Below, piece by piece: positions 1-9,205 of a DNA stretch of 64,000 nt (within the stretch, counting starts at the first letter, position 1; each line of letters starts with the position of its first letter). The stretch comes from Pseudomonas silesiensis. Lineage in GTDB: Bacteria > Pseudomonadota > Gammaproteobacteria > Pseudomonadales > Pseudomonadaceae. The stretch covers positions 3,492,501 through 3,556,500 of the forward strand of contig NZ_CP014870.1 in assembly GCF_001661075.1 (NCBI RefSeq), given 5' to 3'. The notes under the pieces are model-generated. The model had not been told where the DNA came from. It did not search any database and saw nothing but the letters and a program-made list of their open reading frames with translations. The translations under genes and the position numbers were made by a program.

Positions 1-1134
1 TTTCCCCGCGATCATTTGATCCAGGGTCTGGAACTGGGTGCCGGTCCAGATCTCGCATTTGTTCTGGGTGATGCTGACCGTGCAGTTCAGCGGTTCCATC
101 GGCGCGTGGGCCAGGTAGGGCACGCTGTATTCGACGTCGAGGGTTTTCACCGCTTTGCCCAACGTGCCGTCGGTGTCGCCGGCCTTGCTGACTGAAACGC
201 CAGGGGTGGTGGCGAGTTTGCGGAAGTTTTCCAGCAATGCCTGACTGTCGAGCCCGCTGTTGGGCCCCGGATCCCAGTCGACGCTCAGGGCATCGCGTCC
301 CAGCTTGGCCGCCCAGTAGTGATCGGCGATCACCGCGACGCCCGTGGGCACCTGCAGGACCTTATGCACCCCCGGAATCGCCAGCGCTTCGGCGCCTTCG
401 AAGGATTTGACGCTGCCGCCGAACACCGGTGAACGGGCGACCATGGCGGTCATCAGGCCCTCGAACTGCACGTCCATGCCGAACTTGGCCTGGCCGGTTA
501 TTTTTTCCGGAGTGTCCAGGCGTTTGGTGGGTTTGCCGATGAGCTTCCAGTCCTTGGCTTCCTTGAGCTTGATCGAGGCCGGATCCGGCATCGGCAGCTT
601 GCCAGCATCATCGGCCAGCTCGCCGTAAGTGGCGCGCCGGTCACCGGCAATCACCACGCCCGATTCGGTGCGAATCCCGGATGGCGCAACGTTGAAGCGT
701 TTGGCGGCGGCCTCGATCAGCATCAACCGCGCCGTTGCGCCGGCCTGGCGGTAACGATCGAACTCCATCCAGGTCGAGGTGGAGCCGCCAGTGATCTGCA
801 TTCCGCCAAACCCGGCCAAGCCATAATCGGCGGCCGACGCGGGTGCATGTTCGACGCGAATTTTCGACCAGTCGGCGTCCAGTTCTTCGGCGATCAGCAT
901 GGTCAGGCCGGTCCAGATGCCCTGGCCCATCTCCGAATGGCCGAGCAGCACGGTGATGCTGTCGTCATTGCCGATTCGCACAAAGGCGTTGGGGGCGAAG
1001 ACCTTGCCCTGGTTCTCGGCGCCGCTGGCAAAGCGATGGGCACCGGGGATGACAAATGCCACCACCAGCCCCCCACCCAGCAACGCGCTGCCCTTGAGAA
1101 AACCCCGGCGCGATACCGGCTTGATGCTGTTCAT
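1..1134 (-). CDS. iorB: Molybdopterin-binding subunit of a xanthine dehydrogenase-family oxidoreductase (isoquinoline 1-oxidoreductase beta-like), partial
   Basis: Catalytic molybdenum subunit of a two-component hydroxylase; the family hydroxylates N-heterocycles or oxidises aldehydes. The first 378 codons are visible and the rest runs off the left edge. I translated it from the ATG at 1134. The N-terminus carries a twin-arginine signal (SRRGFLKG) followed by a hydrophobic stretch, so export as a folded cofactor-loaded enzyme is expected. A GHSEMGQGIWTGL segment is the molybdopterin-contacting motif typical of the family. It lies 25 nt downstream of the [2Fe-2S] subunit gene on the same strand, the usual iorA-iorB order. 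The substrate cannot be read from the sequence, and isoquinoline is only the name of the founding member. Confidence in family is high, in substrate low. Confidence 0.88.
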   Translation of the reverse strand, partial: MNSIKPVSRRGFLKGSALLGGGLVVAFVIPGAHRFASGAENQGKVFAPNAFVRIGNDDSITVLLGHSEMGQGIWTGLTMLIAEELDADWSKIRVEHAPASAADYGLAGFGGMQITGGSTSTWMEFDRYRQAGATARLMLIEAAAKRFNVAPSGIRTESGVVIAGDRRATYGELADDAGKLPMPDPASIKLKEAKDWKLIGKPTKRLDTPEKITGQAKFGMDVQFEGLMTAMVARSPVFGGSVKSFEGAEALAIPGVHKVLQVPTGVAVIADHYWAAKLGRDALSVDWDPGPNSGLDSQALLENFRKLATTPGVSVSKAGDTDGTLGKAVKTLDVEYSVPYLAHAPMEPLNCTVSITQNKCEIWTGTQFQTLDQMIAGK

Positions 1135-1159
1135 GGCTCAGGCTCCCGTCAACATGGCA

Positions 1160-1615
1160 TCAACCGATTTCGGCAGCGCGTTTGACTGCGGCACGGATTC
1201 TTGGATAGGTGCCGCAGCGGCAGATGTTGCCGGAAAGCGCCTGATCGATGTCGCTGTCAGTGGGTTGGGGAATTTTCGCCAGCAATGCGGCTGCCGACAT
1301 GATCTGCCCGGACTGGCAATAACCGCACTGGACCACATCGAGTTCGGCCCAGGCTCGTTGCACTGGGTGCGAGCCGTCGGTGGACAGGCCTTCGATGGTA
1401 AGAATTTTCTGCCCATGGGCCACGGTCGTGGCGGGCGTGACACAGGAGCGCAGCGGTGCACCGTCGACGTGCACGGTGCAGGCACCGCACTGGGCCATGC
1501 CACAACCGAATTTGGTACCGGTCAGGTGCGCGACATCGCGCAGCACCCAAAGCAGGGGCATGTCCGCCGGTACGTCCAGCGCCTGATCCTTGCCATTGAT
1601 GTTAAGCGTCAGCAT
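1160..1615 (-). CDS. iorA: [2Fe-2S]-binding subunit of molybdenum hydroxylase (isoquinoline 1-oxidoreductase alpha-like)
   Basis: Small electron-transfer subunit (151 aa) that pairs with the molybdopterin subunit just downstream. An N-terminal plant-ferredoxin-like domain has the cluster motif [12 protein letters not shown] plus a later Cys in RSC. The C-terminal helical domain has the second cluster motif QCGYCQSGQ and NICRCGTY. The length matches the family. The open frame extends upstream to 1726, but homologues begin near the ATG at 1615 (MLTLNINGK), and the extra 37 codons overlap a REP element, so I use the internal ATG. There is no signal peptide. Such subunits are normally carried through the Tat pathway with the catalytic partner. 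Confidence 0.9.
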   Translation of the reverse strand: MLTLNINGKDQALDVPADMPLLWVLRDVAHLTGTKFGCGMAQCGACTVHVDGAPLRSCVTPATTVAHGQKILTIEGLSTDGSHPVQRAWAELDVVQCGYCQSGQIMSAAALLAKIPQPTDSDIDQALSGNICRCGTYPRIRAAVKRAAEIG

Positions 1616-1683
1616 GGCGAATGTCCTCAGACTCACGGTGTTCTGAAGGGGCTCTGTCTCTATGACGACGCCGTACGCTTTTC

Positions 1684-1776
1684 TGTAGGAGCGAAGCTTG
1701 CTCGCGAAGGCGTCAGAAATGCACACCGCGTTTTCGTTCTTCGTCGGGACGCCGTCCGGAGCAAGCTTCGCCCCTG
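1684..1776. repeat. Diverged REP inverted pair (REPIN)
   Basis: GTAGGAGCGAAGCTTGCTCG at the left end is mirrored, with several mismatches, by an arm ending near 1776. The second arm has decayed more than in the other pairs of this window. The rest of the 395-bp gap between the iorA start and the araC start holds no gene or clear operator that I can see. Confidence 0.75.
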
Positions 1777-2010
1777 CAAAGGTCGGTGGGCCTGCAGAAG
1801 CCTCGGTTTATCCCTACAGCTAAGCGCAATTTTCCCCGCGGGACTGGTTCATCGACCACCGGTCACTTGATGGTGCCACGGGCGGCCACCAACCGATGTT
1901 GTGCCAACAGCCGCATCACATGAAATAAATCTCGACATCGCTGCGCTGCAACGAGCCTTTGCCGGCGAGAGCTAATACACTGCGAAGCTGACCTGTCGAG
2001 GACGCTGACC

Positions 2011-2844
2011 TTGAAGCACTCCATCGCCAAAGACGCTGACAAGGCCCCGCGCTTCTGGCGTGATGACGCCCTGCCCTTCATCGAAGCCCGTTCCATCGCC
2101 GACGGCCGCGAAGTGTGCTACACCCGGCATGCCCACGAGCATTTTTCCATCGGGGCGATCACGGCCGGGCGCAGTACCTATATCCACGAGCAGTCGCACT
2201 TCCAGGTCGGTACCGGCACCGTGGTGCTGATGAATCCGGGCGATGTACACGCCTGCAATCCCATCGACAATCAGCCCTGGTCCTACTTGATGCTGTACGT
2301 CGACACGCCCTGGCTCACCGACTTGCAGCACCAGCTCGGGTTCAGCCACGACCTGGCGTTTCGGCGGTTTTCCATCACCCATAATCGCGACACCCTGCTG
2401 TTTGACGGCCTCAAGGCTTTATACGAAGTGCTGGTTGATCAGCAGCAGGAGGTACTGCATAAACACAGCGCGGCAGTGGAGTTTTTTTCCGAGGTGCAGC
2501 TGCGGCTCAATCCTGTCGACCCGCCGCTGCGCGAGCCCAATTTCAAGCTGGAACGGGCCGCCGACTACATCCGCGACAACTGCACGCAAATGCTCAAGCT
2601 CGAAGACATCTGCTTCGCGGCTCAATTGTCGCCGTCTTACCTGATTCGCGCGTTCAAGCAACAATACGGCATGACACCCCATGCGTTTCTCGTGAACCGG
2701 CGGATTCAGTTCGCTCAGGATCGGCTGCGCCGCGGCGAGCTGATCGCCGATGTCGCGCTGGAAGCGGGATTTGCCGATCAGGCGCATTTTCAACGGGCGT
2801 TCAAGCAGCACCTGGCGGCGACTCCGGGGCAGTATCGTGGCTGA
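2011..2844 (+). CDS. AraC-family transcriptional regulator with N-terminal cupin domain
   Basis: 277-aa regulator. Residues about 35-115 form an AraC-type cupin ligand-binding domain (HAHEHFSIGAI, VVLMNPGDVHACN). Residues about 175-277 form the double helix-turn-helix, ending in the typical AGFADQAHFQRAFKQHLAATPGQYR. The start is a TTG at 2011 with a GAGGA Shine-Dalgarno at 1999-2003; no in-frame ATG fits better. It faces a LysE-type exporter gene whose stop lies 18 nt beyond its own. AraC-cupin regulators next to LysE transporters usually respond to an amino acid or other small metabolite and control the exporter. That assignment is inference from context. Confidence 0.85.
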   Translation: MKHSIAKDADKAPRFWRDDALPFIEARSIADGREVCYTRHAHEHFSIGAITAGRSTYIHEQSHFQVGTGTVVLMNPGDVHACNPIDNQPWSYLMLYVDTPWLTDLQHQLGFSHDLAFRRFSITHNRDTLLFDGLKALYEVLVDQQQEVLHKHSAAVEFFSEVQLRLNPVDPPLREPNFKLERAADYIRDNCTQMLKLEDICFAAQLSPSYLIRAFKQQYGMTPHAFLVNRRIQFAQDRLRRGELIADVALEAGFADQAHFQRAFKQHLAATPGQYRG

Positions 2845-2862
2845 CTCGAATATCCCTGTGGA

Positions 2863-3459
2863 CTACTGTGGCGAGGGCAACACCAGATAAACCGCACTCA
2901 CCGCCAGCAACGACGCCATGATCCGGTTAAACCAACGCATACCCGCCGGATTATGCAAATAGCCGCGCAAAAAGGTCCCTGCATAAGCCCAGCAACCGAC
3001 GGACACATAGCAGATCACCAGGTACACCGCGGCAAACTGCCAGACCAGCCGCGCCTCGCCATCGGCGACAAACGCGCCCATGCCCGCTACGCAAGCCAGC
3101 CAGGCCTTCGGGTTGAGCCATTGCATGACAGCGCCGTAGAGCATTGACGGTGCGCGGCCCGGTGCCTTCGCTTCGAGATGGCCCTTGTCGACGGCGAGCT
3201 TGAACGCCATGTACAACAGGAACGCCACGCCTGCCCATTGCACCCCTTGCGTCAACGCCGGCCATCGCTGCAACAGCTCATGCAACCCCAATCCCATCAG
3301 TACCAGCAGTAACACAAAGCCGAGGGTCGCACCGGCCACATGCCGCTGACTGGCGCGAAAACCGAACCGCGCCCCCGAGCTCAACGCCACGATATTCACC
3401 GGCCCCGGCGTGATCGACGCTGCGAGGGCAAACGCCGCCATGGAAATAATCAGACTCAT
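2863..3459 (-). CDS. LysE family translocator
   Basis: 198-aa inner-membrane exporter of the LysE/RhtB superfamily, which exports amino acids or related metabolites. It has about six hydrophobic segments and the family signature near the N-terminus (ASITPGPVNIVALSSGARFG), then QWLNPKAWLACVAGMGAF in the middle. I chose the ATG at 3459 because GAAAGG lies just upstream and homologues begin MSLIISMAAF. The open frame continues to 3528 but without a good ribosome site. It converges with the araC gene and is divergent from a second LysE gene at 3628. The 168-bp space between the two exporters should hold both promoters. Confidence 0.85.
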   Translation of the reverse strand: MSLIISMAAFALAASITPGPVNIVALSSGARFGFRASQRHVAGATLGFVLLLVLMGLGLHELLQRWPALTQGVQWAGVAFLLYMAFKLAVDKGHLEAKAPGRAPSMLYGAVMQWLNPKAWLACVAGMGAFVADGEARLVWQFAAVYLVICYVSVGCWAYAGTFLRGYLHNPAGMRWFNRIMASLLAVSAVYLVLPSPQ

Positions 3460-3627
3460 CGCACCTTTCTTCCATTCAATTGAACAAGATCCCAAAGTAG
3501 AGAGCGGCGCGACGGCTGTATTGAACAAAACTCCCCTCGCCTGTACCGCGACAGACGCTCACCACTGTACGGGTCGAGCCTTCAACACCTGTGATAAAAA
3601 TATCGCACTAGTTTCAGGAGCCTCTTC

Positions 3628-4248
3628 ATGGACTTCGCCACCCTCTCCCTCTTCCTTCCCGCCTGCTTCGCCCTGAACATGGCGCCGGGCCCGAACAACC
3701 TGCTGTCGGTCAGTAATTCGACTCGCTACGGCTACCGCACGGCGTGCGTCGCCGGCATCGGCCGGCTGCTGGCGTTTGCCGGGATGATCGCCCTCGCGTC
3801 GGCGGGACTGGCGGTGGTGCTGCAAACCTCGGAGCTGCTGTTCTACGGGATCAAGATCCTCGGCGCGGCGTACCTGTTTTATCTTGCCTGGCAATTGTGG
3901 CGTGCCGATCCCGGGACACAAGACAGTGTCGCGGGAGCGCCCGTGGGCATGCTGAAATTGGCGCGGCAGGAGTTTCTGGTGGCGGCCGGCAACCCGAAAG
4001 CGATCCTGATCTTCACCGCGTTTCTGCCACAGTTCGTTGACCCGAGCCGGGCAATCACCCCGCAATTTGCCGTGTTGGGCGCCATGTTCCTGATGCTGGA
4101 ATGGATCGCGATCGGCGCCTACGCCTACATGGGCTTGCACATGCGCCGCTGGTTTGCCCAGCCTCGGGGCAAGCGGATATTCAACCGTTGCTGCGCCGGA
4201 TTGCTGTCGGCGGCGGCTTCGGTGTTGCTGCTGGCGCGGCGGGCCTGA
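3628..4248 (+). CDS. LysE/RhtB family translocator
   Basis: 206-aa inner-membrane transporter, a second superfamily member divergent from the first. It shows the signature NMAPGPNNLLSVSNSTRYG near residues 17-36, the central QEFLVAAGNPKAILIFTAFLPQFV, and six predicted membrane segments. A CAGGAG ribosome site precedes the ATG. The two neighbouring exporters share only the family signatures, so they look like separate acquisitions rather than a recent duplication. The substrate is unknown; homoserine/threonine-type export is the family norm. Confidence 0.85.
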   Translation: MDFATLSLFLPACFALNMAPGPNNLLSVSNSTRYGYRTACVAGIGRLLAFAGMIALASAGLAVVLQTSELLFYGIKILGAAYLFYLAWQLWRADPGTQDSVAGAPVGMLKLARQEFLVAAGNPKAILIFTAFLPQFVDPSRAITPQFAVLGAMFLMLEWIAIGAYAYMGLHMRRWFAQPRGKRIFNRCCAGLLSAAASVLLLARRA

Positions 4249-4368
4249 AAGCCGGCATTGGACCGGATCGGAGCCCGCCTGCGCTCAATCTGATGCCGTG
4301 GCGCCCAGCCGGAATTCCCTGTCGATTTTCCGGTGGAGGTACCGGTCGACGCGTCTTATGCTCAACCC

Positions 4369-5451
4369 ATGAACCGACAAAACGCTTTGCTGCCACCCCA
4401 CGCCGAGATGGTTCGCGCCATGCTCGAACGCGACACCGCCTACGAGGGGGTGTTCTTTACCGCGGTCAAAACCACCGGCATCTTCTGCCGCCCCGGTTGC
4501 ACCGCGCGCAAGCCCAGGCCGGAGAACGTCGAGTTCTTCGCCCATGCCGATGAATGCCTGTCGGCGGGCTACCGCGCCTGCCTGCGCTGCAAACCGCTGG
4601 ACGCGGCGGCCATCGCGCCGGACTGGGTGCAAAAGCTGCTCATCGCCGTGGATGCCAATCCCGAAGTGCGGTGGAGCGATGTACAACTGCTCGCCGAGGG
4701 CGTCGAGCCGCTGAAACTGCGGCGCTGGTTCAAGCAGCATTTCGGCATGACCTTTCATGCCTGGCTGCGGACACGGCGCCTGGGCATGGCGTTGGGCGGG
4801 ATCAAACAGGGCCACTCCATCGATCACGTCGCGTTCGATTCGGGCTACGAATCTCTCAGCGGTTTTCGCGACGCGTTTCAAAAATCCTTTCACATCACCC
4901 CTGGCCGCGCCACCCACCGTGAGCCGCTGCTGTTCAGTCGCCTGACCACGCCCCTGGGGCCGATGATCGCCATGGCCGAACGCCGTGGGCTGGTGTTGCT
5001 GGAGTTTCTTGACCGGCCGGCGCTGACCCGGGAAGTCGAAGAATTGCAACACCGTTACGGCTATGCCGTGGCGCCCGGGCACAACGGCCATTTGCGCCAG
5101 ATCGAAGAGGAACTGACGCAGTATTTCGCCGGAAAGCTGACCGGGTTCAACGTGCCATTACACCTGCCGGGCAGCGAATTCGCCCGCCAGGTATGGGCCG
5201 AGCTGGCTAAGATTCCTTACGGCCAGACCAGCACCTACGGCACCATCGCCGCGAAACTGGGCAAGCCTGGGGCGAGCCGCGCCGTGGGGCTGGCGAACGG
5301 ACACAACCGCCTTTCGATTGTCCTGCCCTGTCACCGGGTGATTGGTGCGGACGGCTCGCTGACGGGCTATGGTGGAGGACAACCGCGCAAGGCGTTTCTG
5401 CTGCGACTGGAAAAAGCCGCGGTGCAGCTCACCGAACACCTTGCGTTCTGA
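4369..5451 (+). CDS. ada: Bifunctional Ada: alkyl-phosphotriester sensor, AraC-type activator and O6-alkylguanine-DNA alkyltransferase
   Basis: Suicide DNA-repair protein and activator of the adaptive response to alkylation. Domain order: a zinc-binding Ada domain with Cys40, Cys44, Cys71 and Cys74 (FCRPGC and ACLRC), where the first Cys accepts the phosphotriester methyl group; an AraC helix-turn-helix at about residues 85-180; and a C-terminal methyltransferase domain with the active-site motif VLPCHRVIG near residue 320. The frame is open from a GTG at 4333, but the ATG at 4369 (MNRQNALLPP) fits the family start; no strong ribosome site precedes either. The next gene is a 3-methyladenine glycosylase, making a small repair operon. 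Confidence 0.93.
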   Translation: MNRQNALLPPHAEMVRAMLERDTAYEGVFFTAVKTTGIFCRPGCTARKPRPENVEFFAHADECLSAGYRACLRCKPLDAAAIAPDWVQKLLIAVDANPEVRWSDVQLLAEGVEPLKLRRWFKQHFGMTFHAWLRTRRLGMALGGIKQGHSIDHVAFDSGYESLSGFRDAFQKSFHITPGRATHREPLLFSRLTTPLGPMIAMAERRGLVLLEFLDRPALTREVEELQHRYGYAVAPGHNGHLRQIEEELTQYFAGKLTGFNVPLHLPGSEFARQVWAELAKIPYGQTSTYGTIAAKLGKPGASRAVGLANGHNRLSIVLPCHRVIGADGSLTGYGGGQPRKAFLLRLEKAAVQLTEHLAF

Positions 5452-5496
5452 TCCACGCCATTCATGAACATCATCAGGAAGGACAACCTGACTTCC

Positions 5497-6114
5497 ATGC
5501 CCGATCCGTACCTACCCGCCACGGCGTTCCTGGCGTCCATCGACGATGACTGGCGCCGCCACATCGCCGTCATCGGCCCCTGCCTGCATCAGCCCCATGC
5601 GGCTCGCGACCCCTATGAGTCGCTGGTGCGTGCAATTGCCTACCAGCAACTGCACGCCCGGGCCGGGGACGCGATTGTCGGTCGGCTGCTGGCCTTGTTT
5701 CCAGGGAAGGCATTCCCCAGGCCTGAACAGATTGTCGCGACGGACTTCGACCAACTGCGCAATTGCGGGTTCTCCGCCAGCAAGATCGCGACCATTCAGG
5801 GCATTGCCCAAGCGACACTGGACGGTGTGGTGCCAGATTACGCCACGGCGCTGGCGATGGATGACGAAGTGTTGATCGAACGCTTGATCACGTTGCGCGG
5901 GGTCGGGCGCTGGACCGTGGAGATGTTGCTGATTTACAGCCTGGAACGGCCGGATATCCTGCCGGCCGATGACTTTGGCGTGCGTGAGGGTTATCGCCGG
6001 CTCAAGGGGCTGGAGGTGCAGCCGACGCGCAAGCAGATGATTGAGATCGGGCTGGCGTGGAGCCCGTTTCGGACCGTAGCTTCCTGGTATTTGTGGCGGG
6101 TGCCTGGCCGGTAG
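5497..6114 (+). CDS. alkA: DNA-3-methyladenine glycosylase II (AlkA-like, HhH-GPD)
   Basis: Base-excision glycosylase that removes alkylated purines. The helix-hairpin-helix motif is LRGVGRWTVEMLLIYSL, followed by the catalytic Asp in DILPADDFGVREGY. It is short (205 aa), lacking the N-terminal domain of E. coli AlkA, as is common for this subfamily. Start choice is uncertain. An ATG at 5464 lies 12 nt after the ada stop but has no ribosome site. The ATG at 5497 has AGGAAGGA at 5476-5483, although the spacing is long. It is probably co-transcribed with ada and induced by methylated Ada. Confidence 0.88.
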   Translation: MPDPYLPATAFLASIDDDWRRHIAVIGPCLHQPHAARDPYESLVRAIAYQQLHARAGDAIVGRLLALFPGKAFPRPEQIVATDFDQLRNCGFSASKIATIQGIAQATLDGVVPDYATALAMDDEVLIERLITLRGVGRWTVEMLLIYSLERPDILPADDFGVREGYRRLKGLEVQPTRKQMIEIGLAWSPFRTVASWYLWRVPGR

Positions 6115-6197
6115 GCCGCGTTATCGTTCTTCGCCGGCACATTCACCACAAACCGCTAGGCTGTCCAGGATAAGCCAAAGACCTGTCGGAGGATGCC

Positions 6198-6686
6198 ATG
6201 CAGCTCGAAGGTTCCTGCCATTGCGGCGCCGTGTCATTCAGTTTGACCAGCGCCCACCCCTACCCCTACCAGCGCTGCTACTGCTCGATCTGCCGCAAGA
6301 CCCAGGGCGGGGGCGGTTATTCGATCAATATCGCAGGCGAGTCTAGCAGCCTGAAAGTGCGTGGCCGCAAACACATCGCGATTTACCACGCGCGACTCAA
6401 GGAAGAAGGCACCAAGCGCGCGCACCGTAGCACTGCCGAACGGCATTTCTGCTCCCTTTGCAGCTCAGGCTTGTGGCTGTTCAGCCCCGAATGGCCGGAA
6501 TTGATCCACCCCTTCGCATCAGCCATCGACACTCCACTGCCGGTGCCGCCGGAACACACGCACTTGTTGCTCGATTCAAGGGCGCCGTGGGTGGAAGTCG
6601 AAGTGCGTCCTGGAGACAAGCAGTTCGATGTCTACCCCGAAGAGTCGATCGCCCAGTGGCATGAACGTCTGGGTTTGAGTTGCTGA
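6198..6686 (+). CDS. GFA family (CENP-V/GFA domain) protein
   Basis: 162-aa protein of the glutathione-dependent formaldehyde-activating fold, a small beta-rich zinc-binding family. Zinc-ligand cysteines appear as CHCGAV (residues 7-9), CYCSICRK (about 27-33) and FCSLCSSG (about 92-95). The ATG is preceded by CGGAGG. Most members have no proven activity, and a formaldehyde role should not be assumed. It stands alone between the alkylation-repair genes and a secreted protease, with no overlap to either. Confidence 0.8.
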   Translation: MQLEGSCHCGAVSFSLTSAHPYPYQRCYCSICRKTQGGGGYSINIAGESSSLKVRGRKHIAIYHARLKEEGTKRAHRSTAERHFCSLCSSGLWLFSPEWPELIHPFASAIDTPLPVPPEHTHLLLDSRAPWVEVEVRPGDKQFDVYPEESIAQWHERLGLSC

Positions 6687-6911
6687 AGCGAGCGTGTCTA
6701 AAGACAGTGGCAACGATGAGGGGTGATAACGTCGTTGCCGGGCGCAGCTATACAAGTTCTGTAAAGGACCGAAATCATTCACTTCCCTGAGTTTGCCATT
6801 GCAACTTGCTGCGCAAGGCCGGAGCTCTTACTGTTTGACTCGCACGCACCTGCGTTACAAGTGCAACGCTCACTCTTTAGTTTCACCCATTGAATCGACC
6901 AAGGAATGGTT

Positions 6912-8405
6912 ATGAACAAGAAACATCTGCGCACTTCATTTTTACTAGCTGGAGCACTGTTTGTATCGACAGGCATTTACGCCGTCGATCTCGGCGAAGG
7001 CCTTGCCAATGAGTCCGACGCGCTGTTACTAAAAAATCATAACGGCAGTTATAGTCGCTGGAATGGCGTTGGAAACATTTTCTGGAACGATGAACCCAAC
7101 TGTACCGCGAGCCTACTCGATACACGCGACAAACATAATAACGCGGTCGGCCCTGCCTACTTACTTACAGCAGCACATTGTGTGGTCGATGAACAGGCTT
7201 TCGACCAGCCTGTCGAGGAAACTGTAAAGTTCAACTACTTCAATGACACAGCGAATGCCTACAAAAGCTACAAGATCAATAAGATTGTCTGGAAGGACTA
7301 TAAACATACCGATCTTGCCGTCCTGGAGCTGGACGCTACCTTGTCTACACTACTCGCGGATGGAATTAATCCGCTTCGGATGGCATCCGAATGGCCCAGG
7401 GTAACTGGAGATGTGCTTGTGGTCGGTGCACCCCAGGATCTTCAGGGGTCCGGGCTGCGTTTGGCAGCCTGCGCCCAGGAACCTACAGGGGCGACGCTGG
7501 TTGAAGACTTTCGCGCCTACCTCGACACATTGAAGAACCGCTGCAAGGAAATACGCCCCGGCTCTTCAGGAAGCCCGATGCTTGACCGCAATACCGGCCA
7601 GATACTCAGTGTTTTGACGACGAGTACCTATGACGCGAAGATTGACGAAAAATGCTTTGTGAATGCCCCCTGTGAAATCAGGCGAGGACAACCGGTGTTG
7701 TCCTCCGATACCCACTACAGCGTCCCCGTCGATTATTTATCGGGCTGTTTCAGTAATGGCGTTTTCAGCAACGACTCAAATGCGTGCGCCCCTTACACTA
7801 CGTTCAAGGTACTTGACTTGTCGTGGCCCACCCAGTACATCACCATGCCTGAGGATATCAACAGTTCGCCCCCTGCTGTACAGGTTGATTTTACATTGAG
7901 CACCCCCTACTACCGATTCAAAACAGTGCGGGATGTTGCGCTTTGCCAATCGCCTCATGACTACAGTGACACGTTCGATGCAACCGATGCTTCGCTAAAG
8001 GCGCCGATAAGTCGTGAATCCGGCATGCATTATCTTTGCATCATAGGCGTCGAATCCGCAGACCACAGGCCTAGCATCGAACTGCTGAAAAGCGCTTGGG
8101 TGACCCCTGCACAACTGATTGAGAGAACTCCGGTGCGGACACCAGAGCCGACCATTACATTGAGCGCTGACTGGAATTATCACATTAAATGGCAGTATTC
8201 AATTCCGATGTATTATGGCACGCTCTATTACACCAGTCCGGCCAAAGATACAGACTGCAATGCAATACCAGTCAAAGACTACATTGAAACATTTGAGGCT
8301 ATTACGTTTACAGCGGAAAAACTTCCTTTGACGCTGTGCAGTCGAAACAAGGATCTAAGCGACCGCTACTCTAGTGCTCGCACTGACCTGCTGGCGTTGC
8401 CGTGA
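6912..8405 (+). CDS. Secreted trypsin-like serine protease with unrecognised C-terminal half
   Basis: 497-aa exported protease. A signal peptide (MNKKHLRTSFLLAGALFVSTGIYA) is followed by a chymotrypsin-fold domain. The catalytic triad is readable: His in LLTAAHCVV, Asp in KHTDLAVLEL and Ser in RPGSSGSPML. Paired cysteines in the first half suggest disulfides. The last about 220 residues match no domain I know. I start at the second ATG (6912) because AAGGA at 6901-6905 is correctly spaced for it; the ATG at 6906 is too close. Base composition is clearly more AT-rich than the flanking genes, a sign of horizontal acquisition. It ends at a strong hairpin. Confidence 0.82.
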   Translation: MNKKHLRTSFLLAGALFVSTGIYAVDLGEGLANESDALLLKNHNGSYSRWNGVGNIFWNDEPNCTASLLDTRDKHNNAVGPAYLLTAAHCVVDEQAFDQPVEETVKFNYFNDTANAYKSYKINKIVWKDYKHTDLAVLELDATLSTLLADGINPLRMASEWPRVTGDVLVVGAPQDLQGSGLRLAACAQEPTGATLVEDFRAYLDTLKNRCKEIRPGSSGSPMLDRNTGQILSVLTTSTYDAKIDEKCFVNAPCEIRRGQPVLSSDTHYSVPVDYLSGCFSNGVFSNDSNACAPYTTFKVLDLSWPTQYITMPEDINSSPPAVQVDFTLSTPYYRFKTVRDVALCQSPHDYSDTFDATDASLKAPISRESGMHYLCIIGVESADHRPSIELLKSAWVTPAQLIERTPVRTPEPTITLSADWNYHIKWQYSIPMYYGTLYYTSPAKDTDCNAIPVKDYIETFEAITFTAEKLPLTLCSRNKDLSDRYSSARTDLLALP

Positions 8406-8431
8406 ATGCTGAGACCGGCCAAGTCAGCTTG

Positions 8432-8460
8432 ACCCGCCAGCCTGAGCGCGGCTGGCGGGT
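8432..8460. terminator. Rho-independent terminator, probably bidirectional
   Basis: An 11-bp perfect stem (ACCCGCCAGCC / GGCTGGCGGGT) with a 7-nt loop, followed by TGTTT. It lies between the protease stop and the convergent miaE stop, so it can serve both. Confidence 0.75.
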
Positions 8461-8474
8461 TGTTTCCATGTAAT

Positions 8475-9092
8475 TCAGTTCACTGCCAAGGGCGTTGGTA
8501 CGCCACTATGAAAACGGAATTCCACATCCGGCGATTCAATCAGCCCCTGCTCGGCCGCACGGACCCTGTCGATCACCTGTGCAATGTCCTTGGCGTCCCC
8601 GTACTGGCAGGCCAGTTTCAGGTATCCCTGGAAATGCCGCGCCTCGCTTTTCAGCAGGCCAAAGTAGAACTTGCCCAACTCTTCATCCAGATGCGGCACC
8701 AGCGCCTCGAAACGCTCGCAACTGCGCGCCTCGATAAACGCCCCCACCACGAGGGTGTCCACCAGCTTGACCGGTTCGTGATTGCGCACCACTTTGCGCA
8801 GGCCCGAGGCGTATCGCCCGGCGGACAGCTGACGCAATTCGACCTTGCGCTTCTTCATCAGCCGCATGACCTGTTCGTGGTGCACCAGCTCTTCCCGGGC
8901 CAGGCGCGACATCATGTTGATCAGATCGACATGGGAGTGATACTTGGCAATCAGGCTCAACGCCGTACTGGCGGCCTTGAATTCGCAGTTCTTGTGATCG
9001 ATCAGCAGGGTTTCCTGATCGGCCAGGGCGGCCTGGATCCAGCCGTCGGGGGTTCGGCAGCCGAGGAACTGGTGAATGTCGGGAAGAATCAT
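8475..9092 (-). CDS. miaE: tRNA-(ms2io6A)-hydroxylase MiaE
   Basis: 205-aa non-haem diiron monooxygenase that hydroxylates the isopentenyl group of ms2i6A37 in tRNA, an O2-dependent step. Ferritin-like helices carry the iron ligands: E in NCEFKAASTAL, the ExxH of REELVHHEQV, a later E in VGAFIEARSCERF and ExxH in KSEARHFQGYL. The ATG at 9092 begins MILPDIHQFLG, the conserved family start; the open frame runs back to a TTG at 9116. It is divergent from a universal stress gene that has an anaerobic-regulator box. Confidence 0.92.
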   Translation of the reverse strand: MILPDIHQFLGCRTPDGWIQAALADQETLLIDHKNCEFKAASTALSLIAKYHSHVDLINMMSRLAREELVHHEQVMRLMKKRKVELRQLSAGRYASGLRKVVRNHEPVKLVDTLVVGAFIEARSCERFEALVPHLDEELGKFYFGLLKSEARHFQGYLKLACQYGDAKDIAQVIDRVRAAEQGLIESPDVEFRFHSGVPTPLAVN

Positions 9093-9168
9093 GGGGCTCA
9101 CGGATAAGAGGTTCAAAACGAAGGGCGCCGATTATACCGGCCTGCCGCCAGACCACCAGCCGTGACCG

Positions 9169-9182
9169 TTGATATACATCAA
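9169..9182 (+). promoter_or_regulatory. ANR/FNR box
   Basis: TTGATATACATCAA is a perfect match to the FNR/ANR consensus TTGAT-N4-ATCAA. Its centre (9175.5) is about 42 bp upstream of the start site predicted from the -10 element at 9206-9211, the class II activation position. It predicts low-oxygen induction of the stress gene at 9252. Confidence 0.85.
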
Positions 9183-9205
9183 GTCCCGAATGTCCGGTCA
9201 GCAAC

